Positions 44,409 to 56,167 of a DNA stretch of 64,000 nt are shown piece by piece. The DNA comes from Theristus sp. LFF4_11 (taxonomy: Eukaryota > Nematoda > Chromadorea > Monhysterida > Xyalidae). The first letter of the stretch is position 1; each line of letters begins with the position of its first letter. The DNA lies in contig JASANC010002485.1 of the NCBI GenBank assembly GCA_030248135.1, positions 1-64,000 of the forward strand. Reading direction: 5' to 3'. The notes under the pieces were generated by a model. The model was given only the letters and a program-made list of their open reading frames with translations, searched no databases and had not been told where the DNA came from. The translations under genes and the position numbers were made by a program.

Positions 44409-44670
44409 CTAACCGTCGGTGCATTCACGAATGTCGCCTTGATACCGCTGTTGCGGTGGAATTGAATCTGTTTGCTTCAACCGGCCATGTGTTTTTTGTT
44501 TCTGCGGACAACAGACCGTGCGAACCTTTCAATTTACAAAATGAGAAGAACGGGTGTAACGGCATTGGCTGAAATGAAACACCCGGACCCGGCTATTTGT
44601 CGCGTAATATCCCGTTCTTTCTTTGTTTGCGAGCTCCGAGTGACAGGTTCAAACAAACATACTGTATGTA

Positions 44671-44860
44671 CAGTGGCGGCCAAAAGTGGTGGAACGCTGC
44701 GCGCGTGCTACATCAGCCCTTCAATCGCTATTATAAGAAAGGGAAAAGTTGGGTTCGCGGGCCACTTTTTGACCCAACGTTGCCCATAAATTATTATAAT
44801 AGCGTTTGTACGGCTGATGCAACACACGCGCGCAGCGTTCCAACATTTTCGCCGCCACTG
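44671..44860. mobile_element. Tc1/mariner-type MITE
   Basis: 190 bp flanked by TA dinucleotides, ends CAGTGGCGGCCAAAAGTGG and its complement GCCGCCACTG. The inverted ends extend about 45 bp (both carry GGAACGCTGCGCGCGTG). The CAGTGGCGGC.AAAAGT terminus and TA target are typical of Tc1/mariner transposons; no transposase is present. Confidence 0.85.
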
Positions 44861-45117
44861 TACGTATTTTTGATTTCCTTGATGCACCTTTCTTGTTTGG
44901 TGATATGTAATTGGTTCCGTTCGATTTGAATTTTGCGCTGGATGATTTTCTGCATTAGGGAGAATGAATGTAAATTTGTTTGTTGGATATTCAGGCTCAT
45001 CTATCTTTCTTGAAAGGGTTAAAAAGCCGAGACAATGTTTTTTTGATTTTTTAACACGTTATTCTTTTCGTTTTGTTGAAACAAAAATATTATTGGTTGT
45101 GTCAGGCATCTTTAAGC

Positions 45118-45240
45118 GACAATGAAGTAGTTAGTCGTAGTCAGCAGTAGTTAGTGACGCATACAATGTAGCTATGTTTAAACATACATAGCTGCGCGTC
45201 AGTAGTTCTGTTTCATGAATGCCCCATTTATCCGTTGCTT
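45118..45240. repeat. Diverged hairpin repeat related to the 59.2-kb array
   Basis: AGTTAGTGACGCATACAATG ... TAGCTATG ... CATAGCTGCGCG ... TTTCATGAATGCCCC matches the unit of the tandem hairpin array at 59160-59670 and forms an imperfect inverted repeat. Confidence 0.65.
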
Positions 45241-45356
45241 TGCGTGATGATGCAACCAATGATTCGTGCAAAAGTTTTTTGCGTTTAACAAACAATCAAG
45301 AATTTCAATGTTCTTCATGCTTCTATCGATCTCTCTGTTTTTTTGCATAATCAAGT

Positions 45357-45592
45357 ATTGTGGATTTAATACATGTCCGGGCGAAAATGACATCATTTGC
45401 TTTAAAAAACGCCCGTTTGCCAAAGTACAGGCACTACAATTTTAGTTTGGTGTGTCTAATTCGACATTCACCATTGGTTTACGGGAAGAAATCGGCTAAA
45501 CGGAAAGTCTGGTTTGCTGTGAACGACAAGCGCATGTTTTGCGGCACATGACGTCATTTCAGTGGGACACGTTTAAAAAATGGGTCATACCA
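45357..45592 (+). mobile_element. CRE-bearing MITE, copy 4
   Basis: Both ends match the family (GTCCGGGCGAAAATGACATC and CATGACGTCATTTCAGTGGG). The left CRE has decayed to TGACATCA. Confidence 0.82.
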
Positions 45593-46856
45593 AATTCTTG
45601 TTTCACGCATTACATCAAGATACAAGGTCAATGTTATCAATCATGATGTTGCAGACAGCTGCCGCGCTGTTCCATAAGCCAGAATTTTGGCATTTCGGTT
45701 CGATTTTCTTTGGCTTGTGTTTACTTCTGTTTTTCAATTGAGTGTTGTTTCACGGTTTGATTTTTGTGTGCAAGCAAGTTTTTTTTACATAATCGAAGAG
45801 TTTTTGTTCGTTTTGTTTTCTGGCGATTGTTCTGCTGGCTGCATTTGATCATTACGGTCAATGGTCATCTATAAACCCGCACACTTTCCCACGCCTGGGT
45901 TTACACTCATTTTGTATACCGGGTTTGGCAACCACACGCTTGTTATGATGCATGCTGTTATTTCGTTTTATGTTTTATATTTTTCCAATAGAAATCTTTT
46001 TTAATTACATTGTTTACTTTTGTTATAATGCTCACATGTGTTGACAGCTGACATGTGTATGTCTAAAACATATACATTTGTGTAATGCATATTTACACGC
46101 GCGTTCCTGAAAGCTGGCAGCAGTTCTGTAGAGTTCTTGTCAACTTTGCCACTCAGGAAAGGGGTCGCATCTTTGTCACTGGTATAACTGCGAATATTGT
46201 ACCCTTGTGACAGATTTTGTTGACGATTTTTCCTTGCTAAAAGGCTTGCGAAGCCTTAGGTCACCTACAGAAGTCGGTTGTTGGCCTTTGCCCAACACTG
46301 ACAGTGACTGCTTTGGTGTTGATCCAAGAGGAAATGGTGTTTGCAACTGAGAAGACAAAGACAATTTAGTGACAATCGTCTGTTCCTTCTCTTGATTCTA
46401 TAAGCCACCCATTTATTCACTCCCAACCATCAAATATAAGCAAGTTAGGTAACTGGGTGGCAATAACTGTTTTCGAAATTCGAAATATAAAGCAACGGAA
46501 AGCAAAACGTATGCAAAAACATGAAGCGGAATATTTCCCAAGTCCAAACTTGTGCAAGCATGCGCACACCCGGTATAAAATACGTCATGTGCCATGGGTT
46601 TATAGATGTCGCATTGTTTATAGATGACACCAAATCGAATATTACCCGTACTCTAATATTGGAGTTATTATCTGTCCTGTACTGATAAATCAAATCAATT
46701 TGCGGTGCATATTTTTGAATATTGCTTATTTTAAGCAATTTCAATTGTTTTATGTTTATCTGGGTTGCCATTTGACATCTGACTTATTTCGGTGATCAAC
46801 GTTGTGATTGCGTTTTTATACTGGTATTCTGTGTTTTTTTGCGACTTGAAAATCCT

Positions 46857-46862
46857 TTTATT
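46857..46862 (-). terminator. Candidate poly(A) signal of BBS7
   Basis: AATAAA on the minus strand, 120 bases beyond the BBS7 stop codon, within an AT-rich tract. Confidence 0.5.
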
Positions 46863-46981
46863 TTTAATGTTTACATGATTAAATTCTTGTAGTTCCTTAC
46901 AAGTAGAAAAAAGAATAGTTTACAATCGTTGCACAAAATGCATAAGAATACTAAAAAATCAATAAATACGAACAGTTTTCC

Positions 46982-49900
46982 CTAAAAGCTCTGAAAAAAA
47001 CTCAACAACGACTCAAGTGTGTAATTGTCCAGAGTCTGCAACAGCTGCGGCACTTTACTCTTCACATTCACACCCTTGAATTTGTATTTGTCAATGAACA
47101 GATCCGTGATAACGCCGTAGATGCGTTCCAGGTGTGCGTGCTGATGCTTATGCTCAGCGGAGAGCTCGTCAGCGCGTTGCAGTATGTCGAGGAATTCCTC
47201 GCTTAGAAACGCCGTGTCCTGCTCCTGGGCTGCTAGTTCCTGTGGAAGTTTTCGAGTTTTTAAAAGAAAAAGCGTCACTGATCAATAAGTGCTGTTACTC
47301 AAATTCAATGTATGTGCTCTGTATTCTGCAGAAAAGTGACAGGTTCAAACAAACATACTGTATAACCTGTAAAGCCTCCGACAAATGCACTTTCTTCGCG
47401 AGATTCAGCAAATATTCTAATTTCGGATGCAACAGCTGCAGCGTGTGCGCGACGCTGTCTTCGTTGATGTCTGCAAAAGCGAACAGCAATATTGCAACGG
47501 ACGTCGCACAAACTCAACAATTTGTTCAGTAACTTTTGGTTCGTCAACATTTATTTTTTTCGTTGACGTGTCGTTACTCAACAGTTTGTCGCGTGTTTGT
47601 TGTTGAGATTTCTTTCTAGTAGCACTGAAATCAACGAATCTTATGTTGAAGAACCGAAGGAAACCGTCAATTTGTTTGCTACCACCTAGCCGGGGTGTAA
47701 GCAAACAAAACCTGCAATGGCTGCAATGCAGCTAATCAGCTAGTTTGCTGAACAACATTTTGATCACAACCTGTATTGATGTCAAGTTTGATCTTTTTCT
47801 TCGTTGCCTCTTTGCTGAGCACATCGCGAAGAATGGCGATTGTCGACAAATTGTCACTGCGAAACGTTGCTTGACCACGCCTGAAAAACGTACGCGCGGT
47901 GCCCCCTGGCTCGTCAGTGCGACCGGACACCAGGCAGAAGCGTGTTTTACCACAGACAGATCTTATAGTCAGACAGTGAAAAATTTTGCAGAACACACTC
48001 ACGAATAAACGCATTCCAACTGGCTGCCAGTGAAGGTCGACTGGAACTGAAATTGCACGGTGTCACCAGCAGGCAGCTTGTCAGGAACCTCCGGCAGGCA
48101 GGCGAGCACCCAGGCGTGAGCTTCGGCCAGCGAAAATGTTCCTCCAAAAGTGAAATGAAATAAAAATGAACAAAAAAAACATTGTTTTCACCTGACCAAG
48201 GCCTTCAAAAAGGACCAAAAAGTCGATTTTTCCAAACTTTTACAATCTCTCCCACAACCGAATTCGTTGTTCGAACGAACGGTTTCAACCAAACAACACT
48301 GTGAAAATCTGTCGAGCGAACAATCGAACAGTGTTTTTAGGCGGTGTTTTCGAAGCCAGCAAAAGCGCAGTCCAGTCCAAATAAAGCAACGTTTTTTCCT
48401 TCTGTTCAAAACCATTTCAAACCTGTCAATTTCAGACTGTTCTGCGGTCGACCAGCATCGTACGAGTGCGCGCGTTGGTGCAGCGACAGGGGGCGGATTG
48501 CGTACTGACGCATCTGAAGAATAGAAGATAGTGTGCTGATTGGTTGAATGTCCGAGCACGATGCGCGCTGATTGGGTGCAAAAACCGTGACACATGTGGG
48601 CATATTTAGGAACAAAATCGCAACAGACGACTGTGGAGTTTTAAAATTAAAGATTTAAAAAAATGACACATTAAAATGCAATACCTGACAGATTTTCGGC
48701 TGCGTTTTCGGCGAAACATAAGCAGTTAGCGTGCCGACTTGCCCTTCGATCGATCGAACCTTGATTTCGAGTTTCGTTGTGTTTGCCTGACACCGATACG
48801 TGGTGAGCAGAGCGTTGCCTGACTGCAACGTCGACAAAAACGACACTTCTTATTCATGCGGATGCGCGAGCGAGCGCAGCGAGCGGAGAGCGCATCACGC
48901 ATTATATGGCTAAATATTCCCTCGCGCGCTTTTTTCAAATTTGCTCGCTGCCTCCAGCGAGCATACTATAAGCTATAAACCTGCTCCTGTGCACACGAAA
49001 CGAACACCCAAAGTTGTGCTTGGAGCCGCGAAAAAATTTTTATCGGACAACTTTTCATACGCTGTAGACACGAAAAACCTATTCTGAAAACAGTGTTACT
49101 TATTTTTGTTTCTATTTTTTTTTCTGATATGTAATCATATGTGTTCGCCCTTTCAATTTTTACCTGCGACACTTTCACAGTCGAACAAAAATGTTCCCTG
49201 GGGTAATTTCATCCGGAGATTTTGAAAATTGGGTTAATTTTTTACCCAGACCCTGTTTTTGGGTAAAAAATTGGGCATTTTTAAAGTTCGGAGGGTTTTC
49301 ACCTGGTTTTAAGTGTTCGCCCTTTCAATTTTTAGCTGGGACACTTTCACGGTTGAACAAAAATGTTTCCTAGGGTAATTTCATCCGTAGATTCTGAAAA
49401 TTTAATTTATTTTTTTGCCCGGGCATTTTTTTAGGTCAAAATTGTGCATTTTTTAATGTTGGTAGCATTTTGACTGGGTATCAATTTTTCACTCTTACAA
49501 ATTTTGTCTGAGCTACGAAAAATAGGAGAAATGTTTAGTCCGTAGGAATTCAATGCGCTGATCACGGATTTTGGGTTAGTTTTCTTACGTGAGCAACTCT
49601 AGATGCTGAATCGTGACGATTTCGGGCGAATCGGCCGTGGAAATCGGCGAAATCGGTCCAAGAACGAAAAACAAGAAAAGGGTGTTTTCCAGGGTAATTC
49701 AATGCGCTGATCACAAATTTTGGGTTAGTTTTTTTACGTGAGCAACTCTAGATGCTAAATCGTGACGATTTCGGGCGAATCGGCCGTGGAAGTTGGCGAA
49801 ATCGGTCCAGGAACGAAAAACAAGAAAAAGGTGTTTTCCAGGGTAATTCAATCCGCTGATCACGAATTTTGGGTTAGTTTTCTTATGTGAGCAACTCTAG

Positions 49901-52900
49901 ATGCTGAATCGTGACGATTTCGGGCGAATCGGCCGTGGAAATTGGCGAAATCGGTCCAGGAACGAAAAACAAGAAAAGGGTGTTTTCCAGGGTAATTCAA
50001 TGCGCTGATCACGAATTTTGGGTTAGTTTTCTTACGTGAGCAACTCTAGATGCTGAATCGTGACGATTTCGGGCGAATCGGCCGTGGAAGTTGGCGAAAT
50101 CGGTCCAGGAACGAAAAACAAGAAAAGGGTGTTTTCCAGGGTAATTCAATGCGCTGATCCCGGATTTTGGGTTAGTTTTTTATGTGAGCAACTCTAGATA
50201 CTGAATCGTGACGATTTCGGGCGAATCGGCCGTGGAAGTTGGCGAAATCGGTCCAGAAACGAAAAACAAGAAAAGGGTGTTTCCAAGGGTAATTTAATGC
50301 GCTGATTACGGGTTTTGGGTTAGTTTTATTATGTGAGCCACTCTAGATGCTGAATCGTGACGATTTCGGGCGAATCGGCCGTGGAAATTGGCGAAATCGG
50401 TCCAGGAACGAAAAACAAGAAAAGAGTGTTTTCCAGGGTAATTCAATGCGCTGATCACGAATTTTGGGTTAGTTTTCTTACGTGAGCAACTCTAGATGCT
50501 GAATCGTGACGATTTCGGGCGAATCGGCCGTGGAAGTTGGCGAAATCGGTTCAGGAACGAAAAACAAGAAAAGGGTGTTTTCCAGGGTAATTCAATGCGC
50601 TGATCCCGGATTTTGGGTTAGTTTTTTATGTGAGCAACTCTAGATACTGAATCGTGACGATTTCGGGCGAATCGGCCGTGGAAGTTGGCGAAATCGGTCC
50701 AGAAACGAAAAACAAGAAAAAGGTGTTACCCAGGGTAATTCAATGCGCTGATCAAGGATTTTGGGTTAGTTTTTTATGTGAGCAACTCTAGATACTGAAT
50801 CGTGAGATTTCGGGCGAACCGCAGTGGAAATTAGCGAAATCGGTCCAAATGCAAAAAACTGTGTTGTCCATGGTAATTCATTGCGCCGATCACGGCTTTT
50901 GGGTCAGTTTTCTTATGTGAGCAATTCTAGATACTGAATCGTGACGATGTCGGGCGAATCGGCCGTAGAATTAGCATAAGCGAAATCGGCCCAAAAAGCA
51001 AAAAAATGAAAACCCTGAGGTACCCGGGGTTTAGAAGAATGTGTGACCAACGAGATGTGAATTTGGTTCGACCTTCGGGACTTATTTAAAAGTCAGAATA
51101 TTATCTAAAAATGCGGGAGACGCATATAAAAGAAGGAATATGGCTTTGTGTAAGCAGTGAGAGACTTGGCTCGACAACTCTTTTCAAGTCTCTGATGTGG
51201 TACACACGGATACAAGTACATAAGAGCCATATTTTTGCGCCGTTTATTCACTATTTCGGTTGCACATGTACTTTGTAGACAATTAAAACTTCAACATTTG
51301 CGGTATTTCGGGCATTTAGCGACCACTAAAACCACTAAAATAACGATCAGACTTCAGATCGCTGATACTGGTTTGCCCAGGACAAAGTGTATCGCAGAGG
51401 CATTAGGGAACGCAAGGTCTCCTTCTGTGGCAAAGGCAACGACTCACGGGACAGACAGTTTATCCTGCCACTAGAGTTTGGTAAAAAGGCTGAAAATCAA
51501 CGGAAGACAACACCTTTTTGTCACTGATGCTGGTGTGTACACAGGGATGCGTACGTTAGCAACAATAAAACCACATGAAACAATGTTTTGCAGTCTCTGA
51601 TTTTTCTGTTTTTGCACAGAATTTACAGATTCTTGATTTACAGAAGTTCTGCACAGAATTTGCCACCCTCGTGGCCTGGTGGTAGTGTGTTAGACTACAG
51701 TCTGTGCGCTCGGGGGATCGAACCCCGCCGAGGGGTGTATAGGCACTTAATGACAGAGAAAACTCGATGGGCGCCGTACTCAATGGCGTTCTGTACGCTT
51801 CTCTGGGTTAGCCCTGGCTAAAAACATCGCCTAAAAATCACAACAACAACAACAACAGAATTTCGCACATGATGTGATTTCGGACTAAACTGGAAAGGAC
51901 AGTTAAAAAATAATTTTAAAACTGTTTTACACTTTTCAGTAAAACAAACGCGGCGCAAAAATATAGCTTTTATGTACTTGTATCCGTGTGTACCACATCA
52001 GAGACTTGAAAAGAGTTGTCGAGCCAAGTCTCTCACTGCTTACACAAAGCCATATTCCTTCTTTTATATGCGTCTCCCGCATTCCTTCAATGCTGTTTTT
52101 TAATAATGTTGCTCATTTACAGTCGAACTCTAAATCTCTGCGCAAACCAAACTCGCCCCCCCCCCCCACAGCAATTTCTGCACAGAAAGCATGCATCACG
52201 TGATCACGAACCAATCGGCTGATTCCCTATAATTTAGAGTTCGACTGTAACTGTTTAAATTTTTCTTTTCTACTGTATCTCTGTTTATCAAAAAATGTTT
52301 TTTTGTGTTTTTCACAAATTCACAAACATTCGCTTCACAGTTGGTCATGCTGACAACGGCTGAGTTTTTCTCCACGTCCAACAAATCGACGGCCACGTTG
52401 CACTGCAAAATGAAATCAAAAATGCACGCGCTCGCTGATTGGCTGATTCGGACAATTATGGCAATTCAAACACTGCGAAAAAACTCATAAAAAAATTGCC
52501 AAATTGTCAAGGGACCACAGATTACGCAACAGGTTTGCTGACTTCTGTTACTACCTTCCTATGTCGCCCGAACTAGTTTCTGGTGCGTCAGCTGATTTGG
52601 TTGGTGATCATCACGTGATGCAAAGCAAGCATCATTGCTGACAAGGCGGAGTCCATGTCAGCACAGAAGAATAATGCTGCATGCATCACGCGTTCACCAA
52701 CCAACCAGGTAATTACTAACTAACAAGGACACCTATAGGAAAAATTTCACATTTCCAATAACGGACCAAAAGCAAGGCAACCTGCAACAGGACGTAGTCG
52801 ATCGGCACAACCAGTTCGATGGTCAACATGTAAGCCGCATCATCCTTCAACAAAGCGAACCGATCATTGATGGCGAACACGGGCACCGCGCTAACGCCAC

Positions 52901-52983
52901 CATCGTTCTGCTGTTCGTTCGTCTGCTCGTAGTAGCGTTCCCGCTCAAGCGCAACCTCGTGCTGGAGTTGGTCAAGGGCTTGC
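46982..52983 (-). CDS. bbs-7: BBS7 exons 12-19: coiled coil, GAE, platform and C-terminal helices
   Basis: Exon 12 encodes a charged helical segment ([18 protein letters not shown], coiled coil). Exons 13-16 encode the gamma-adaptin-ear-like domain ([62 protein letters not shown]). Exon 17 has [18 protein letters not shown]; exons 18-19 have the helical end with [20 protein letters not shown]. The exon 13 donor is taken at AAT|GTTTGT; a second in-frame donor 9-12 bases on would add a few residues. Stop TAG at 46982-46984. Confidence 0.92.
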
Positions 52984-55900
52984 CTGCGTCAAAATTGGTT
53001 GGTTGATTGATTGATTGATTGATTGTTTGGTTAGCTGATTGGTTGCTTGATTGACTGATTGACTAATTGATTGATTGATTGATTGATTAATCATGCCCAT
53101 TCGCTAGCGAAGCGGAGCGGAGCGGACAGCGGATGCGGCATAATATGGCCCGTCAGTCGCTCGCGCGTAAATTCCAAACTTCCTTTGCCTCGCTCTGTGA
53201 ACATAAAAGGAGCTGAGATTTTTTTCTGCGTCACACAGGCAGACAATCCACAGATACACTGTGTGCACGAGAAATTTTTTCGTGGTGATCTTCTACACAC
53301 GCTGTGTGCGTATTTTATCAATTCTGAACGTGAAAAAAATTATTCTTCTAAACCCCTTTTTTTCGACTGTGTCATAAAATGTGTTCGCAGTTTCAGTGAT
53401 ATAAAGAAATTTCTGACTGTTATAAGAAAAACATTTTCTAGGGTAAAAATCGTCGGGATTTTCAAATTTCGCATTCATTTTTTTCTCCGATGCTTCCCAA
53501 GGCTTAAAATTTAGCTTGTTTGTACAAAATTACGAAAAAGGCTTATTTTGAAGTGTATTTGCGATTTCTGCGCGTGAAACAAACCGTTATTTGACAAATA
53601 AAAAAGTTTCTAGGGGTCACCAACAACGGAGAGTTTGAATTTGACCTTTATTTTAAAAAAAAATCAAAGTAATAGCTGTTAAATAACCAAAGTCGTGACG
53701 ATTTCGGGCAAATCGGCCGTGGAAATTGGCGAAATCGGTTCAAAAACAAAAAATGAGAAAGTGGTGTATTCCGGGGTAATTCAATGCGCTGATCACGGAT
53801 TTCGGGTTAGTTTTCTTATGTGAGCAACGCTACATACTGCATCGTGACGATTTCGGGCGAATCGGCCGTGGAAATTGGCGAAATCGGTCCAAAAACAAAA
53901 AATGAGAAACTGGTGTAGTCCGGGGTAATTCAATGCGCTGATTACGTATTTCGGGTTAGTTTTCTTATGTGAGCAACGCTACATACTGCATCGTGACGAT
54001 TTCGGGCGAATCGGCTGTGGAAATTGGCGAAATCGGTCCAAAAACAAAAAATGAGAAACTGGTGTAGTCCGGGGTAATTCAATGCGCTGATTACGTATTT
54101 TGGATTAGTTTTTAATGTGAGCAACTCTAGATACTGAATCGTGACGATTTCGGGCGAATCGGCCGTGGAAATCGGCGAAATCGGTTCAGAAATGAAAAAC
54201 AAGAAAAGGGTGTTTTCCAGGATAATTCAATACGCTGATCACGGATTATGAATTAGTTTTTTATGTGAGCAACTCTAAATGCTGAATAGTGACGATTTCG
54301 GGCGAATCGGCCGTGGAAATTGGCGAAATCGGTCCAGAAACGAAAAACAAAAAAAACGGTGTTTTCCAGGGTAATTTAGTGCGCTGATCACGGATTTTGG
54401 ATTACCTAGTTTTTTTATGTGAGCAATTCTAGATACCGAATCGTGACGATTTCGGGCGAATTGGCCGTAGAAATAGCATAGGCGAAATCGGCCCAAAAAC
54501 GAAAAATGAAAAACCTGAGTTCTCCGGAGTTTAGAAGAATGTGTGACCAACGAATTGTGAATTTGGCCCGTCCTTCGCGGCTTATGTAAAAGTCAGAATA
54601 TTATCTAAAAATGCGGGAGACGCATATAAAAGGAGGAATATGGCTTTGTGTAAGCAGTGACAGATTTGGCTCGACAACACTTTTCAAGTCTCTCATGTGG
54701 TACACACGCATACAAGTACATAAGAGCCATATTTTTGCGCCGTTTATTCATTAAATTCGGTTGCACATGGCAACCCTCGTACTTTGTTTGTAGACAAATG
54801 AAACTTTCACATTTGCGGTATTTTGGGCATTTAGCGACCACTAAAAACACTAAAATAACGATCAATACATAATGTTCGCTGTTTGCGGTTTCGCCAGGTA
54901 GACGCATACCGCGGTGCCCCCTGGGCTCGTCAGTGCGACGGACACCAGGCAGAACTGCCGAAGGTGTTTTACCACAGACAGATCTTATAGTCTGGGCAAA
55001 ACATCAGATCAGACTTTGGATCGCTGACACTGCTTTGCCCAGGACAAAGTGTATCGCAGAGGTACCGTATTACCCCCATTAAACCCCCCCCCCCCACCAT
55101 TAATCCCCCCCCCACCAATAAACCCCCACCCCCCCCCCCGACCAGTTTCCAAATAATCCCCCCCCCCCACAAATAATCCCCCATGGGGGTCAATTGGAAA
55201 CCTGTTTGAAACACATACCCAGCGAATTCAGTGGCTGAATGCAGTGACATTGGTGAAATTGTGCTACCAAAGGCCCCAAATGGATGAGTTAATGGTAATT
55301 TCATTACAAAAGGCGGTTACAAAAGGAAATCTCTGTGAAAAGTAGAAGTTTCTGCAACTTTCTTGCCTGCCATGCAAGGTATTTTTGCCATTTTTCAACA
55401 AAACCCCACCCCTAGAAATTTTTGTATAATAAACCCCCCCCACCAATAATCCCCCCCCCACCAATAAACCCCCACCCCTAAAAGTCGCTGACGTATTAAT
55501 CCCCCATGGGGGTTCATTGGGGGTAATACGGTATATCGGAACGCAAGGTTTCCTTCTGTGGCAAAGGCAATGACTCACGGGACAGACGGTTTATCCTGCC
55601 GCAAGAGTTTGGTAAACAGGGTGAAAATCAACGGCAGACAACACCATTCTGTCACTGGTTCTGGTGTGTACACAGCGGTGCGTACGTTAGCAACAACGAT
55701 AAAGCTACATGCAGCAATGTTTTGCAATCTCTGATTTTTCTGTTTTTGCACAGAATTTACAGAATTTCGCACATGGTGTGATTTTAGACTAAACTGAAGA
55801 GGACAATTAAAAAATTAAAGTTTTTACGCTTTTCAGGAAAACAAACGCGGGGCAAAAATATAGCTCTTATGTACTTGTATCCGTGTGTACCACCTCAGAG

Positions 55901-56009
55901 ACTTGAAAAGTGTTGTCGAGCCAAATCTGTCACTGCTTACACAAAGCCATATTCCTCCTTTTATATGCGTCTCCCGCATTTTTAGATAATTTGATTGATT
56001 GATTGATTA

Positions 56010-56060
<51 letters not shown>

Positions 56061-56068
56061 AATTGATT

Positions 56069-56167
<99 letters not shown>

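Larger units (their letters stand above)
44409..46981. other. Intergenic region between growth factor and BBS7 (convergent)
   Basis: 2.6 kb between the 3' ends of two convergent genes. It holds a Tc1-type MITE (44671-44860), a hairpin repeat (45118-45240) and a CRE-bearing MITE (45357-45592). The last ~1.3 kb has no recognisable element apart from BBS7's likely 3' UTR and poly(A) signal. Confidence 0.55.
48854..52083 (+). mobile_element. Composite satellite-bearing element, copy 2 (BBS7 intron 13)
   Basis: In order: TCATGCGG and GC-rich hairpin (stem GATGCGC/GCGCATC), a shared ~280-bp block with GGAGCCGCGAAAAAATTTTT, the 172-bp repeats (about 49140-49500), about ten 149-bp units (49550-51040), the junction GTCAGAATA, and the 983-bp inverted-repeat module (51101-52083). 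The last ~10 bases of the module end are missing. It carries a SINE with a clear target duplication. It lies in the same orientation as copy 3, 1 kb away, with BBS7 exons 12 and 13 between them. Confidence 0.87.
53090..55989 (+). mobile_element. Composite satellite-bearing element, copy 3 (BBS7 intron 11)
   Basis: Diverged GC-rich start (GCGGAGCGGACAGCGGATGC), then a poorly matching ~500-bp stretch, about six 149-bp units (53690-54530), the junction GTCAGAATA and the inverted-repeat module 54601-55989. The module is about 400 bp longer than in copies 1 and 2 because a poly-C MITE (55063-55533) and ~130 bp of other DNA (about 54870-55010) are inserted. It lacks both SINE insertions found in copies 1 and 2. 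Confidence 0.85.

Noticed and set aside
44273..44572. Longer open frame (about 100 codons) overlapping growth-factor exon 6
   Set aside because: Out of phase with exon 5 and without GC-rich third positions; the phase-consistent frame ends at 44408.
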